Source: CAVYUC01 sp963771595 (GTDB lineage: Bacteria; Bacteroidota; Bacteroidia; Bacteroidales; Prolixibacteraceae). Taken from it: a stretch of DNA of 64,000 nucleotides. Below, in pieces: positions 27,126 through 37,800 of this stretch (positions are counted from its first letter, which is position 1; every line of letters begins with the position of its first letter). Position numbers and translations under genes: made by a program. Where the stretch lies: assembly GCA_963771595.1 (NCBI GenBank), contig CAVYUC010000036.1, forward strand, positions 59,308-123,307, read 5' to 3'. The notes below the pieces were generated by a model that saw only the letters and a list, made by a program, of their open reading frames with translations, was not told the origin of the DNA and did not search any database.

Positions 27126-27881
27126 ATGCAAAAAGAAATAAAAGAACAAATCACAAGGTACAGTAAAGAACTAAGGTTGCCCGTGTTTAGGCGCGACTTT
27201 GAAGAAACAGCAAAAGAGGCTGCAAAAGAGAGGGCTGACTACGAAACTTTCTTGCTACGGTTAATGAAGAAAGAATACGAAACACGCCTTGAAAACCGTA
27301 AAAAAGCACAAATCAGGCAAGCAGGGTTTCCTGCCAAAATGTACCTCTATGACCTTGAACGTGCTATGCTCCCGCAAGATGCAGCCGAAAAACTGCCCAT
27401 GCTGGAGCGGCTTGATTTTGTACCAGCAGGGCAAAACATCATATTGGCCGGAAATCCGGGAACAGGGAAAACCCATATTGCAACCGGTCTGGGACTAAAG
27501 GCCTGCATGCAGGGCTACAAAGTGTATTTTACCACTGTACACCGTTTGCTTACACAACTTAGGGAATCCCACTCCGGGCGGACATTACGGCAAATGGAAA
27601 TAAGGTTTGAAAAATATGACCTTGTTATATGTGATGAGTTTGGTTACATATCCTTCGACAAAGAAGGGGCAGAAATGCTTTTTAGCCACCTGTCTTTAAG
27701 AGCGGGAAGAAAGTCGACAATCATTACCACCAACCTGGGTTTTGAGCGCTGGGAAGAGATATTTGGCGATGCTGTATTAACCGCTGCTTTGGTTGACAGA
27801 TTAACCCATAAAGCACACCTTGTGAATATGAATGGCGAATCATACAGGATCAGGGAAACAAAAAAAATGATGAAAAAATGA
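27126..27881 (+). CDS. istB: IS21-family helper ATPase IstB
   Basis: 251 aa, a DnaA/DnaC-like AAA+ ATPase. Walker A is GNPGTGKTH, Walker B is LVICDEFGYI, and TIITTNLGFERWEEIFGD is the sensor region characteristic of IstB. It regulates target selection by IstA. It starts 17 nt after istA and is followed by a perfect-palindrome terminator. Confidence 0.97.
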   Translation: MQKEIKEQITRYSKELRLPVFRRDFEETAKEAAKERADYETFLLRLMKKEYETRLENRKKAQIRQAGFPAKMYLYDLERAMLPQDAAEKLPMLERLDFVPAGQNIILAGNPGTGKTHIATGLGLKACMQGYKVYFTTVHRLLTQLRESHSGRTLRQMEIRFEKYDLVICDEFGYISFDKEGAEMLFSHLSLRAGRKSTIITTNLGFERWEEIFGDAVLTAALVDRLTHKAHLVNMNGESYRIRETKKMMKK

Positions 27882-27909
27882 AAAACTATGGATACAAAAT
27901 CAGGGCTCC

Positions 27910-27957
27910 GGGCTATTCCTTCCCGGGGGTACCCCCGGGAAGGAATAGCCCTTTTTT
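27910..27957 (+). terminator. Perfect 42-bp palindrome plus T tract after istB
   Basis: The arms at 27910-27930 and 27931-27951 are exact reverse complements with no loop (centre ggggg-tacc-cccc). The tract tttttt follows. It is an unusually strong intrinsic terminator at the 3' end of the IS21 operon, still within the element. Confidence 0.85.
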
Positions 27958-28027
27958 ATTAAATTTAAATGGTATACTTTTGGATTGAAACTCCGGTATA
28001 CTTTTCAATTGAAATAAACAAAGGTAC

Positions 28028-28397
28028 GAAAAACTATGGTTATTGAGTTGTTGCAGCCAAAATTTATTTTGGACGGGAGTAGGGCGAAATAATGGTACAA
28101 CAGGAGGAGACAACCGGTGCATAACTGCATCATGACTTTACATGATCAGTAAGAAATTTTATTATTTACCCTGTTCAAGGTGATGACCGCAATCCGGAAG
28201 GAAAGTGAATACAGAACATCGACAGGCTCATTTTCAGTACCGACGGAACCCGGACAATGTAGTGCTCTCACGTTTTCCGCAAACCTTGACTTCAGGCAGC
28301 ATTCGGTTCCCGTTTCATTCCACTCAAAGATGGTAATGTTTTGCTACTAAAATCTTTTCCGGTGTTTTAAGGGAAACTTAATTTTTTTCCGGCTTTA
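28028..28397. other. Intergenic region after IS21
   Basis: About 370 bases without a supported ORF on either strand. No repeat or hairpin stands out. Confidence 0.4.
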
Positions 28398-29024
28398 TCA
28401 CTTGTTTATCCAAATGCTGTCGCTCACCGAATTCAGTTTTAAATTCCGGAAAGCCACCCAAACACCTTGCAGGGAATCCACAGTTTCCGGCTGCGGAAGC
28501 TTCCACAGATACTCTCCTTCGGTGCGGCGAACGGATGTAAATTCATAAATTCCATTGCCTGTTTTTTCGTTCCAGGCTATTACTATCAGGGTATCGTTTG
28601 CTGCGCTGCCGGTAGCTTCCGGGCCGTTTTCCCAACGGATAAGCAGGCCATCCGGCTGAGCGCTAACTGACATACCTGCAGGAAGCGGGAGAGGCCCCCG
28701 GCTAAGAAGCGCCTTGCTCCTGTCGACACGGATATCCGGATATTCTCCGGTAAACCCATAGCGCATGTTGTATGATCGTGCCGCCTGCAATGCCGAACGT
28801 CCGGCTGCCTCTGCAGCAAAAGTAACCTGCACCAGGCCCCGGAAGGACCGTAAAAAATTATTGACCACCTGCATCCGCTGCCGCTGTGCAAGCTGTGCCG
28901 GTGATTTCCTGTCCCTGTATTTTGCCGGCCGCGTCCGCACATAACTGCTGCCGTTCATCTTGTAGAAAACCAGGTTGCCCAGTTTTCCTTTTCCGCCATC
29001 CAATAGATTTTCAATTTTAGCCAT
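28398..29024 (-). CDS. DUF6266-family protein
   Basis: 208 aa from the ATG at 29024; an in-frame ATG eight codons earlier (29048) is possible, but the family normally begins MAKIENLLDGGKGKLGNLVFYK. That start, plus VRTRPAKYRDRKSPAQLAQR and ARSYNMRYGFTGEYP, is the DUF6266 pattern of Bacteroidota proteins, often found in multiple copies. The C-terminal half is a predicted beta-sandwich (LLIRWEN..., NDTLIVIAWNEK). No signal peptide is present. Function unknown. An array of ~11-bp repeats lies just upstream. Confidence 0.8.
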   Translation of the reverse strand: MAKIENLLDGGKGKLGNLVFYKMNGSSYVRTRPAKYRDRKSPAQLAQRQRMQVVNNFLRSFRGLVQVTFAAEAAGRSALQAARSYNMRYGFTGEYPDIRVDRSKALLSRGPLPLPAGMSVSAQPDGLLIRWENGPEATGSAANDTLIVIAWNEKTGNGIYEFTSVRRTEGEYLWKLPQPETVDSLQGVWVAFRNLKLNSVSDSIWINK

Positions 29025-29067
29025 AATGAAATGTTTTTGTTTATACAAAAGTAATAAATAAGCTACA

Positions 29068-29175
29068 CTAAATTCGTATTAAATTCGAATTAAATTCGTA
29101 TAAAACTCGATAATTTACGAATTTAATACGAGTTTAGTACGAATATAGTACGAATTTAACATGAATTTAATCCTG
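29068..29175. repeat. Array of ~11-bp repeats upstream of the DUF6266 gene
   Basis: taaattcgtat-type units at 29069, 29080 and 29091 and a degenerate aaaactcgata at 29102 follow each other every 11 bp. They face inverted units (acgaatttaa, tacgagtttag, tacgaatatag, tacgaatttaa) to ~29157, with weaker units beyond. The 11-bp spacing would place each unit on the same DNA face. The array starts 44 bp upstream of the DUF6266 start codon at 29024, on the promoter side. It may be a multi-site operator or a large AT-rich cruciform. Confidence 0.7.
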
Positions 29176-29474
29176 ATTTAATAGGAAGATGATAGGAATT
29201 TGGTGTTGGGCAAGTATCCTTTAATGATGCCTCTTACTGATTGATTTGTTCAGGAAATTTTATGTTTCCCAGCAAATCCGGCAGTAAGCATCTGAATCAA
29301 CTTCCCTCTGTTCGATTAAAAACTGCGGAGAAAATGAGAACTAAATGCAGATATCTTGTCCTGTTTTATATTTCATATTTCCACCAAAAGTCCCATTTTG
29401 AAATTAAATAGTATTCTTGTGAAATGTTATATGTTTGTTATGTAACAACATAAGCGCAATGGAATAATTTTTGA

Positions 29475-29786
29475 ATGTGCAGTCAGCGTATATTATCAGG
29501 AAAATTAAAAAAAACTAAATTGAGCAAATATACTATTGAACGTTCCAATATCATCAATAGCAGCGATCGTAAGAGCATGATTGGTACATTTACTTTAACA
29601 CATATTGCAACCCGGAAAAAATTTGTATTCAATAATATTTATCTGGCTATCGATAACAGGGAGGCATTTTTAATATTTCCATTCACAAATGAAGAAGTTT
29701 ATATAAACAGAGACAGAGCAATAGTTGATATTCAAATAAAAGAGGATGAATTGAAGGCCACGTTTGTTACGAATAAAAATCATTGA
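29475..29786 (+). CDS. Small hypothetical protein
   Basis: 103 aa. It is basic at the N-terminus (SGKLKKTKLSKYTIERS), followed by a beta-rich segment (MIGTFTLTHIATRKKFVFNNIYLAIDNREAF). No signal peptide, membrane segment or known motif. The start codon is uncertain. A 100-codon ORF follows at 29813 but looks less coding-like. Confidence 0.4.
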   Translation: MCSQRILSGKLKKTKLSKYTIERSNIINSSDRKSMIGTFTLTHIATRKKFVFNNIYLAIDNREAFLIFPFTNEEVYINRDRAIVDIQIKEDELKATFVTNKNH

Positions 29787-30335
29787 TAATATATCCTGTC
29801 CAGGCAGGTTAGGTGCTGAATTTTATATTTTTTGGATCGGTACATATTGAAAAAAATGATCCGATTTTGTTTGTAAAAGTATGCAGTGAACCCTTACTGC
29901 ATGTTTACAGAGGAACCGGAAAAGAAAAATTCAAGGACATTTCACCAGAACTTCTGTTTTTACATTTTACACCAGATAAAGCTTTGGAAGATGGTACTGC
30001 TATACCCGCTTTTCATCTGAATGACAGCTATTTTACTGGTCAAACCTCCTGTTCAAACTTCAGATTTTATTTTAGTTCAATTGCAGCAAAAAATAAGCAG
30101 TTTTGTCAACGATGATTCAAGGTACTTCATCCATCCAATTTGTTTACATATACTAAATATTAACATATATTAACACATACATATATAAGTCTAATAATAA
30201 ATATTATAAGAACTTAATGTGGTGTATATAACGATATAATGTTATATTAATAATGAGTTATATTAAACAATTATTTACGCAGATAGTTATTATTGTTGAA
30301 CAATTATATAAAAATATTAAACAAAAATTATTAAA

Positions 30336-30938
30336 ATGAAAAAACTTAATTTAAAAAGAATGCTGAACTTAAGAAGTTTCGCGCTTGCAGGAATTTTTGC
30401 TATTGCAATTTTTGCAGTAAGCTGTAACAAAGATGATGACGGATATATTCCGGAATCCTTTGGTGAGAGCTCTGAATTAAAGAGTGGAAAAGCAGTTAAA
30501 AAAACGGATAAAAGTATTACGCAAATCGCGATTGAATCCGGATTTGATAGTCTTGTTGTGGCTTTAACCTATGTGGATGCTGAGGAAGGGACGGCATTAG
30601 TGGATATGTTTTTAAACGGTACAGATCAATACACCGTATTTGCGCCAACCAATGATGCTTTTGCCGCCCTGGTTGGTAATGGTCAGATTTCAGACCTTCC
30701 TTCGGATTTGGTACTGGATGTGCTCCTGTATCATGTTACCGATGGCAGACGGGCTGCAAACAGTGTGGTCCCGAAACAAAATACCCGTACCATTGAAACC
30801 TTACTGGATGGAGCGACATTCTCTGTAGACAACGATGGAATGATTACGGCAGGAAGTAATTCAGCCAGTATTATTGCTGCCAATATATCGGCATCCAATG
30901 GTATAATTCATGTAATTAATACAGTAATATTACCTTAA
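30336..30938 (+). CDS. Fasciclin (FAS1)-domain lipoprotein
   Basis: 200 aa. The signal peptide ends at a lipobox FAVSC followed by NKDDD, acidic residues that in Bacteroidota fit surface export of lipoproteins. Residues ~60-200 are one FAS1 domain with the two conserved blocks TVFAPTNDAFAAL and ASNGIIHVINTVILP. Such proteins bind other proteins or glycans at the cell surface and are associated with adhesion. It follows a very AT-rich ~200-bp upstream region and is followed by a hairpin terminator. Confidence 0.93.
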   Translation: MKKLNLKRMLNLRSFALAGIFAIAIFAVSCNKDDDGYIPESFGESSELKSGKAVKKTDKSITQIAIESGFDSLVVALTYVDAEEGTALVDMFLNGTDQYTVFAPTNDAFAALVGNGQISDLPSDLVLDVLLYHVTDGRRAANSVVPKQNTRTIETLLDGATFSVDNDGMITAGSNSASIIAANISASNGIIHVINTVILP

Positions 30939-30970
30939 GTTCAGGTAATTTTAAGTTGGTTTTTGACTTT

Positions 30971-31001
30971 AGGGGCTGTTCCTTGTGTTCAGCCTCTTTT
31001 C
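30971..31001 (+). terminator. Intrinsic terminator after the fasciclin gene
   Basis: aggggctg (30971-30978) pairs with cagcctct (30990-30997) with one G-U pair, followed by a ttttctttttt tract. Confidence 0.75.
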
Positions 31002-31889
31002 TTTTTTACTGATTTTCAAATAGGAGAAAGTTACTCAACTTGAGGAATTAACGGGAGTGATTTGCGATAATATTCTACAGCTTTTGTAGCGAATGTACTA
31101 CAAAAAAGAAAAAGACGGGCATGTGTTAAATTTTAACGTTATGTAAATTAAATACTTAGCTGTTTAAATTACAATCTGAAAGCTATTTAGCAACAGGCTG
31201 TGATGTAACCTGATTGATGGTCCTATTCCCTTCTGTATTCTATTTACTGATACAAAAGATGGTAAACAGATCTTTCACAGTGGATTCTGTGACAGAAAGG
31301 AACTGCCTCAATTTCCGCTTTCTGGTTCGCTGCTAAATCTAGTAGTAAAGGTTTATTATTCCGATGAATCTTTCTGCAGGAATGAAGTAGGTAATATTAA
31401 CCTCTGATGGTTGTACAATCTGTTCACCGGCGCCAATAAGATGAGCCACATTGATAATTTGCTTGACAGGAATGTTGGGTGCCACAGTTTGTGAATGGGT
31501 TATATGAGGCTATTGGTATGAGTAAATATCATTGGTTTTGTGAACTGAAATTGTGTCCATCCATCTAAAATCCCTGGAGTAAAAGATGGATGGATAATTT
31601 ATATTCTGAACTTAGATTCTTTCTATTTAAATCTCATTTTGAGAATATCGTCCCATATTCATAATATCTGTTGTTCGTTATTGGATTAGTTATCAATAAT
31701 ATATATATTTCCAATTCCTAAAAAGTTGCATTTTGCTCTGAAACCAATTATTAAATCACAAAATTTTGTAGGATTTAATTTCTGATATAGTTTAAGTCAA
31801 ATTACAATTTGATCAACAACTAAATTTGAACGTAATGAATAATATGAATTAATAAATAGTATGATTATTAACCTAAGAAAACCAAAATC
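31002..31889. other. Long intergenic region
   Basis: About 890 AT-rich bases between the fasciclin terminator and the LRR gene. I find no ORF that reads like a protein and no repeat. Short stretches on both strands look weakly coding-like between stops, so a decayed gene is possible but not demonstrable. Confidence 0.4.
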
Positions 31890-34800
31890 ATGAAAAAACT
31901 AATCTTTTTACTAATTGCTGTGCTTTGTGCATATTATGCATCTTATGCACAAAATGAACGTCAGCAAGACTCGCTGGCACTAGTTGCTTTGTACAATGCA
32001 ACTGATGGGCCAAACTGGAATAATAATGCGGGGTGGCTGGAAACTGATGTGACTGTATCTCAATGGTATGGGGTATATATTGAAAACGATCGGGTTACAT
32101 CCTTAGAATTAGCAGATAATAATTTAGGAGGCTACATTCCATCTCAAATTGGAACCTTAACAGCATTGCATCAAATTAATTTTAGCGGAAATAGTATTTC
32201 AGGAACTATTCCTTTTGAAATAGGAAATTTAATCAATCTTAGAGGTATCTATTTATCAAATAATCAATTAAGTGGATCTTTACCCGAGGAGATTGGGAAT
32301 TTATCACAACTTCAATATCTATATGTTGGAATTAATCAATTAACCGGCACCTTTCCTACCTCCACGTTGCAGTTAACAGACTTAAGTCAAATTAGTTTAA
32401 GTAACAATCAATTGGACGGAATCATTCCTGCTGAAATTAATCAACTGATAAAGCTGGAAACACTAGATTTTTTCAATAATAATTTCACTGGTACAATACC
32501 TATTGAGATTTGTGATTTAAATGAATTGGTATGGATAGGTTTATCAGAAAATAATTTTGATTCCCAAAGCTGTTCCACCGTAACTTGTTTGGTAAGTAAT
32601 GGAGTTCAGATTCAAGGTGATCACCAAAAAAATGGTTTTTCACTAACCAATGGCTGTATTTACAATCCTGTTTCAGAACAGGATTCACTTGCGTTGGTAC
32701 AATTTTATATTTCCACAAACGGAGATAGTTGGTCGAACAATTTAAACTGGAATTCTTCTGAGCCAGTATCCAAATGGTTTGGAGTTACGGTTGAAAACGA
32801 GCAAGTTACACGATTGGAATTATGGAACAATAATCTTTCCGGCAATTTACCTGCTGAATTGGGTGATTTGGAAGGATTGAGGGAATTATATCTGGGCGGC
32901 AACCAAATTTCAGGACAAATACCTGTTGAAATAGGTAATATAGCCAAATTGCAAGGACTTGATTTGAGCAATAATCAGTTTTCAGGTGCAATTCCCAACT
33001 CAATAGGCAACCTGTTAAATCTTTTTAACCTCAGTTTAAGCGAGAATCAGCTGACTGGCACATTCCCCCCACAAATAGGCCAGTTGATTAATCTTCAATG
33101 GTTAAGTTTAAATAATAACCAATTATCAGGAGAAATTCCCTCTGAGTTAAGCCAACTGCAAAATTTGCAATCAATTCAGTTGGCCAATAATGAATTGTCT
33201 GGTATTCTTCCTGAGAGTCTATGTAATATTTCCGCTTTGGAACAAGTAAACTTCCAGGCTAACAATTTCAATGAACAAAGCTGTAGTACAGTAAAATGTT
33301 TAAAAGACAAGGGAGTAAGGTTCGAATGGGATTATAACCAAACTCAAAAGGATGGCTTCTCGCTGACCAACGGATGCATTTATAATCCTGTTACAGAGCA
33401 GGATTCACTGGCATTGGTACAATTTTATATTTCCACAAACGGAAATAGCTGGTCAAATAATTTAAACTGGAATTCTTCTGAACCAGTTTCAAAATGGTAC
33501 GGAGTTACAATCGAAAATGAACGGGTTACACGATTAGAATTATGGAACAATAATCTTTCAGGCAATTTACCTGCTGATATTGGAAACCTGACAGGACTAC
33601 GTGAGTTGTTTTTGGGCGACAACCAAATTTCAGGACAAATACCTGTTGAAATAGGTAATATAGCCAAATTGCAAGGACTTGATTTGAGCAATAATCAGTT
33701 TTCAGGTGCAATTCCCAACTCGATTGGCAGCCTGTTAAATCTTTACAATCTCAGTTTAAGCTTAAACCAGTTGACCGGTACAATTCCCGCAGAAATAGGC
33801 CAGTTGATTAATCTTCAATGGTTAAGTTTAAATAATAACCAATTATCAGGAGAAATTCCCTCTGAGTTAAGCCAACTGCAAAATTTGCAATCAATTCAGT
33901 TGGCCAATAATGAATTGTCTGGTATTCTTCCTGAGAGTCTATGTAATATTTCCGCTTTGGAACAAGTAAACTTCCAGGCTAACAATTTCAATGAACAAAG
34001 CTGCAGTATAGTAAAATGTTTAAAAGACAAGGGAGTAAGGTTCGAATGGGATTATAACCAAATTCAAAAGGATGGATTCTCGCTGACCAACGGATGCATT
34101 TATAATCCTGTTACAGAGCAGGATTCACTGGCATTGGTACAATTTTATATTTCCACAAACGGAGATAGCTGGTCAAATAATCTTAACTGGAATTCTTCTG
34201 AACCAGTTTCAAAATGGTACGGAGTTACAATCGAAAATGAACGGGTTATACGCTTAAACTTAGGGAATAATAACCTTTCAGGAAATTTACCTGCTGATAT
34301 TGGAAACCTGACAGGATTACTTGAGTTAACTCTTGATGGAAACCAAATTGGAGGTCAAATTCCTGTAGAAATAGGAAATTTATTAAAACTTAAATACATC
34401 CAGGTGCATAGCAACCAGCTAACAGGTTCTATACCATCAGAAATTGGGCTATTGACAGAAGTATATAATTTAAATCTTGCTGGAAACCAGCTATCTGGTT
34501 CAATCCCCCCAGAAATTGGACAAATGGAAAGTTTGGAATGGCTTTATTTGAATTATAACCAATTAACAGGCGTAATACCCGCTGATTTAAGGTTATTACC
34601 AAATTTAAGAAACATAGCCGTAGCATATAATTCTTTATCAGGAGTTCTGCCTGGTGAACTTTGTAGTATTCCCGGACTTCAAAGTGTGGTCTTTAGTGGG
34701 AATAATTTTGATGTTGGAAGTTGTCCAACCATTCAATGTCTTTTAGCAAATGGCGTAGAATTTGATTGGGATTTTGCTCAAACCCAACAAGATGGTTCCT

Positions 34801-37800
34801 CTTTAACCAATGGATGCATATATAATCCGGTATCAGAAACAGACTCATTAGCTCTGGTTGCCCTTTATAATGCCACTGATGGCCTTAACTGGAACAATAA
34901 TTCAGGATGGTTGGAAGAAGGAGTAACGGTTTCAGAATGGTATGGTGTTACTGTACAAGAGGGAAGAGTAAGAAATGTGGAACTTTGCAGAAATAGTCTG
35001 AACGGTACAATCCCCCAGGAATTCTACGATTTATCCGCATTGTGGTATTTTTCATTTTGCGATGAGAATTTATCAGGGCAGATACTACAGCACATAGGAA
35101 GTTTTCCAGAGTTGAACGGAATCAGTATTCAAAATACGCAAATGGATGGTTTTATTTCACAGGAAATTGGTACTCTTCAAAACTTGTGGAACATGGATAT
35201 TAGATTTAATAATTTTTCAGGGTCCATCCCTGCTGAGATTTGTAATACCAATATTCAATATCTTAGTCTTGATTACAATAATTTTGGCACTGAGGATTGC
35301 AGTGCATTACAATGTCTGATGGATAAAAATGTGGAATTTCAAGGAGATAAATTTCAAATTCAGCAGTCTGGAAAATCATTGTTTGGAGAATGTGGAATTT
35401 TTCCACCCTTTGAACCAGTAGCAGAACAGGATTCTCTTGCTTTAGTAGCACTGTATGATTCAACAAACGGAGATAATTGGAATAATAATCAGAATTGGAA
35501 ATCAAATTACCCGGTTTCCTTCTGGTATGGCATTGACTTATGGGATGGAAGAGTAAGAAGTATAAGTTTATGTGGAAATTACCTGGATGGAGTGATTCCT
35601 ATAGAATTTTATGATCTAACTGGACTTAATAATATTGTTTTGTGTAATAATAATTTGTATGGTAATATATTGCCTGAAATAGGAAATCTAGTTGAAATTA
35701 ATAATATAAATTTAAATTTTAATCAGCTAGAAGGAAGTTTGCCTAAAAACATAAGTAATTGTAATTTTTTGAATAGTTTGGATTTACAGTACAATAATTT
35801 TACATTATTACCAGCTGAATTATGCAATCTCTCATTAATATCAGCAACGCTAGACCAAAATTATTTGGATTTTCAAAGCTGCAATGTAATACAGTGTTTA
35901 AAAGATAATGGAGTTAACCTGCAAGGCGATCCTGATCAACGCCAGAAAAACGGAATAGAATTTCCGGCATACTGTAATCCTGATATAAATCGTTCCTTAC
36001 TAATTACAGAAGCCCGTCTGGATAACATGTATAACGCTTATGTAGAATTAACGAATGTAAGCGGGCAGCCGGTTCAGCTCAATGAATTTGAATTTGGTTG
36101 CATTAGTCCGTGGGCAGATCCTTGGAATCCGGAACCAAACAGATTTTTTATGCTTCCTGATTATATTTTAAATCCGGGGGAAAGTTTTACAATTGCAGTT
36201 GTAACTGATTTTGGTGCTGAACAATGGTTGTCTGATCCGGACAATTACCTGGAAAGACAAACAAAGGAAGAGTGGTATGATTTGGCAGATATTCAGTTTC
36301 ATATTCCGGAAACAAACGGTGATGAAACAGATAGCATTATCGGAGATCATTGGTCAACATTTGAAGTTTACAATGGGCGTGAAGTCTGGTACCTTCGTCA
36401 TTATTTAAATGAAAATGAAGCGGTTGTAATTGATCAGGTTGGAGGAGTTTTTGATATTAATGGTAGAAACAGAGATGGTGCATATGATGTCGCTGGATTT
36501 CCAAATGCTACGCAAACCGCAACTTTAGTTCGTAAGGCAAATATATCAGTTGGTAATTTAGATTTTGCCAATGGCAGAGGAACAAACCCCGATAACTCTG
36601 AATGGATAACATTACCCCACCAAAACAGTGCTTGGAGAGATGTATTCTGGACAGCAGGTAATCATGGAGATTACAACCTGGATGAAACAACATTGGTTTC
36701 AAATACATTATCTGTAGATTGGATGAATAAAACCATTACTGCCCCCTGGGGTACCAGAGGTCTGGATGATTTTATGCATGAATTCGGTAAAAAACCTGGT
36801 TTAGCATGGCGTTACCAATTATCACCTAATAGTGCGGATTCGGCTTTTATGTCAGCAAGGACTGGGGACCAGATAACAATTTATGTTTGTGGTAATGATT
36901 TGGATGTCGAATCTTTTGATATTGTTGTGTTACAGCCAGATGCTGATGATAATACAGTAATACCAAAATACCGACTACATTCTGGTGCTAAATTTTTCTA
37001 TGGTTTTGGCAATGATGTGCAGGGAGGAGAAGTTGACTGGCCAAGGGTAACTCAAAATGCACCTGTTATGGATACCATTACAGGTTCTCATTTTGGAATT
37101 CCGTTTGCGACTCGGGCGGATTCATTGATCAAATACCTGGAGTTGCCTTCTAATGCAACCTATGAATTTATTTTTGAAGGGGGTTATCAAAAAGCTGATT
37201 TAGCAACCGGAGATATTCTTAGAATAACAGCTGAAAATGGTGCAATTAAAGATTATTTTATTCAGGTACAGCCTTACAGGCCCGCACATAATGCGGAACT
37301 TGCAGCTATAACTTGGCTTGGTATACCTGAAGATTTAAAGGGTATCAATGGCTGGACAGGTGATACCATTCCTAATTTTGCATCCGCATTTTATGAATAT
37401 ACTGTTGAAATTCCTTTCCAGGTAACAGGAGTACCTGCATTTGATGCAATTCCGGCGGATTACAAAGCCCATATTAAAACAGATATATTTAATCCATCAG
37501 CAGGAAATATAGCCAACAAAACAATTCAGTTTACTGTTACGGCTGAAGATGGACATACCCAAAGAATTTACAAAGTACATTTAAATAAATTAAAGGATCC
37601 TGCGAATATTCAACCTTATGCTGCAGAGCCATTTTTATCGGAAATTATATTCTGGGATCAATGGAGTAACAGTTTTGGAGAAATATATAATCCGGGAACG
37701 GAACCATTGGATTTAAGTAACTATATGATTGCAATGGAATATAATCCAAATCCGGATCAGGTTATTTCATGGAGGGAGAACAACTGGTTAGACAGATATC

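Larger units (their letters stand above)
25480..28020 (+). mobile_element. Complete IS21-family insertion sequence (2,541 bp)
   Basis: Imperfect ~50-bp terminal inverted repeats begin TGTTTATATTAATT at 25480 and, on the other strand, TGTTTATTTCAATT at 28020. Each has two internal AAAAGTATACC-type boxes, as is usual for multiple transposase sites in IS21 ends. The 7-bp sequence AAGGTAC occurs directly outside both ends (25473-25479 and 28021-28027) and is the target duplication. It carries istA and istB and inserted in an intergenic stretch. Confidence 0.95.

Noticed and set aside
29068..29175. Possible CRISPR or transposon terminus
   Set aside because: Units are about 11 bp without spacers, and no cas or transposase gene is adjacent.
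29813..30115. 100-codon plus-strand ORF
   Set aside because: Starts with GTG, shows no motif and no ribosome-binding site, and composition is weak; not enough for a gene call.
32682..34841. Regular repeats suggesting a CRISPR-like array
   Set aside because: They are 720-bp coding repeats inside one LRR reading frame, with no short repeats separated by unique spacers.
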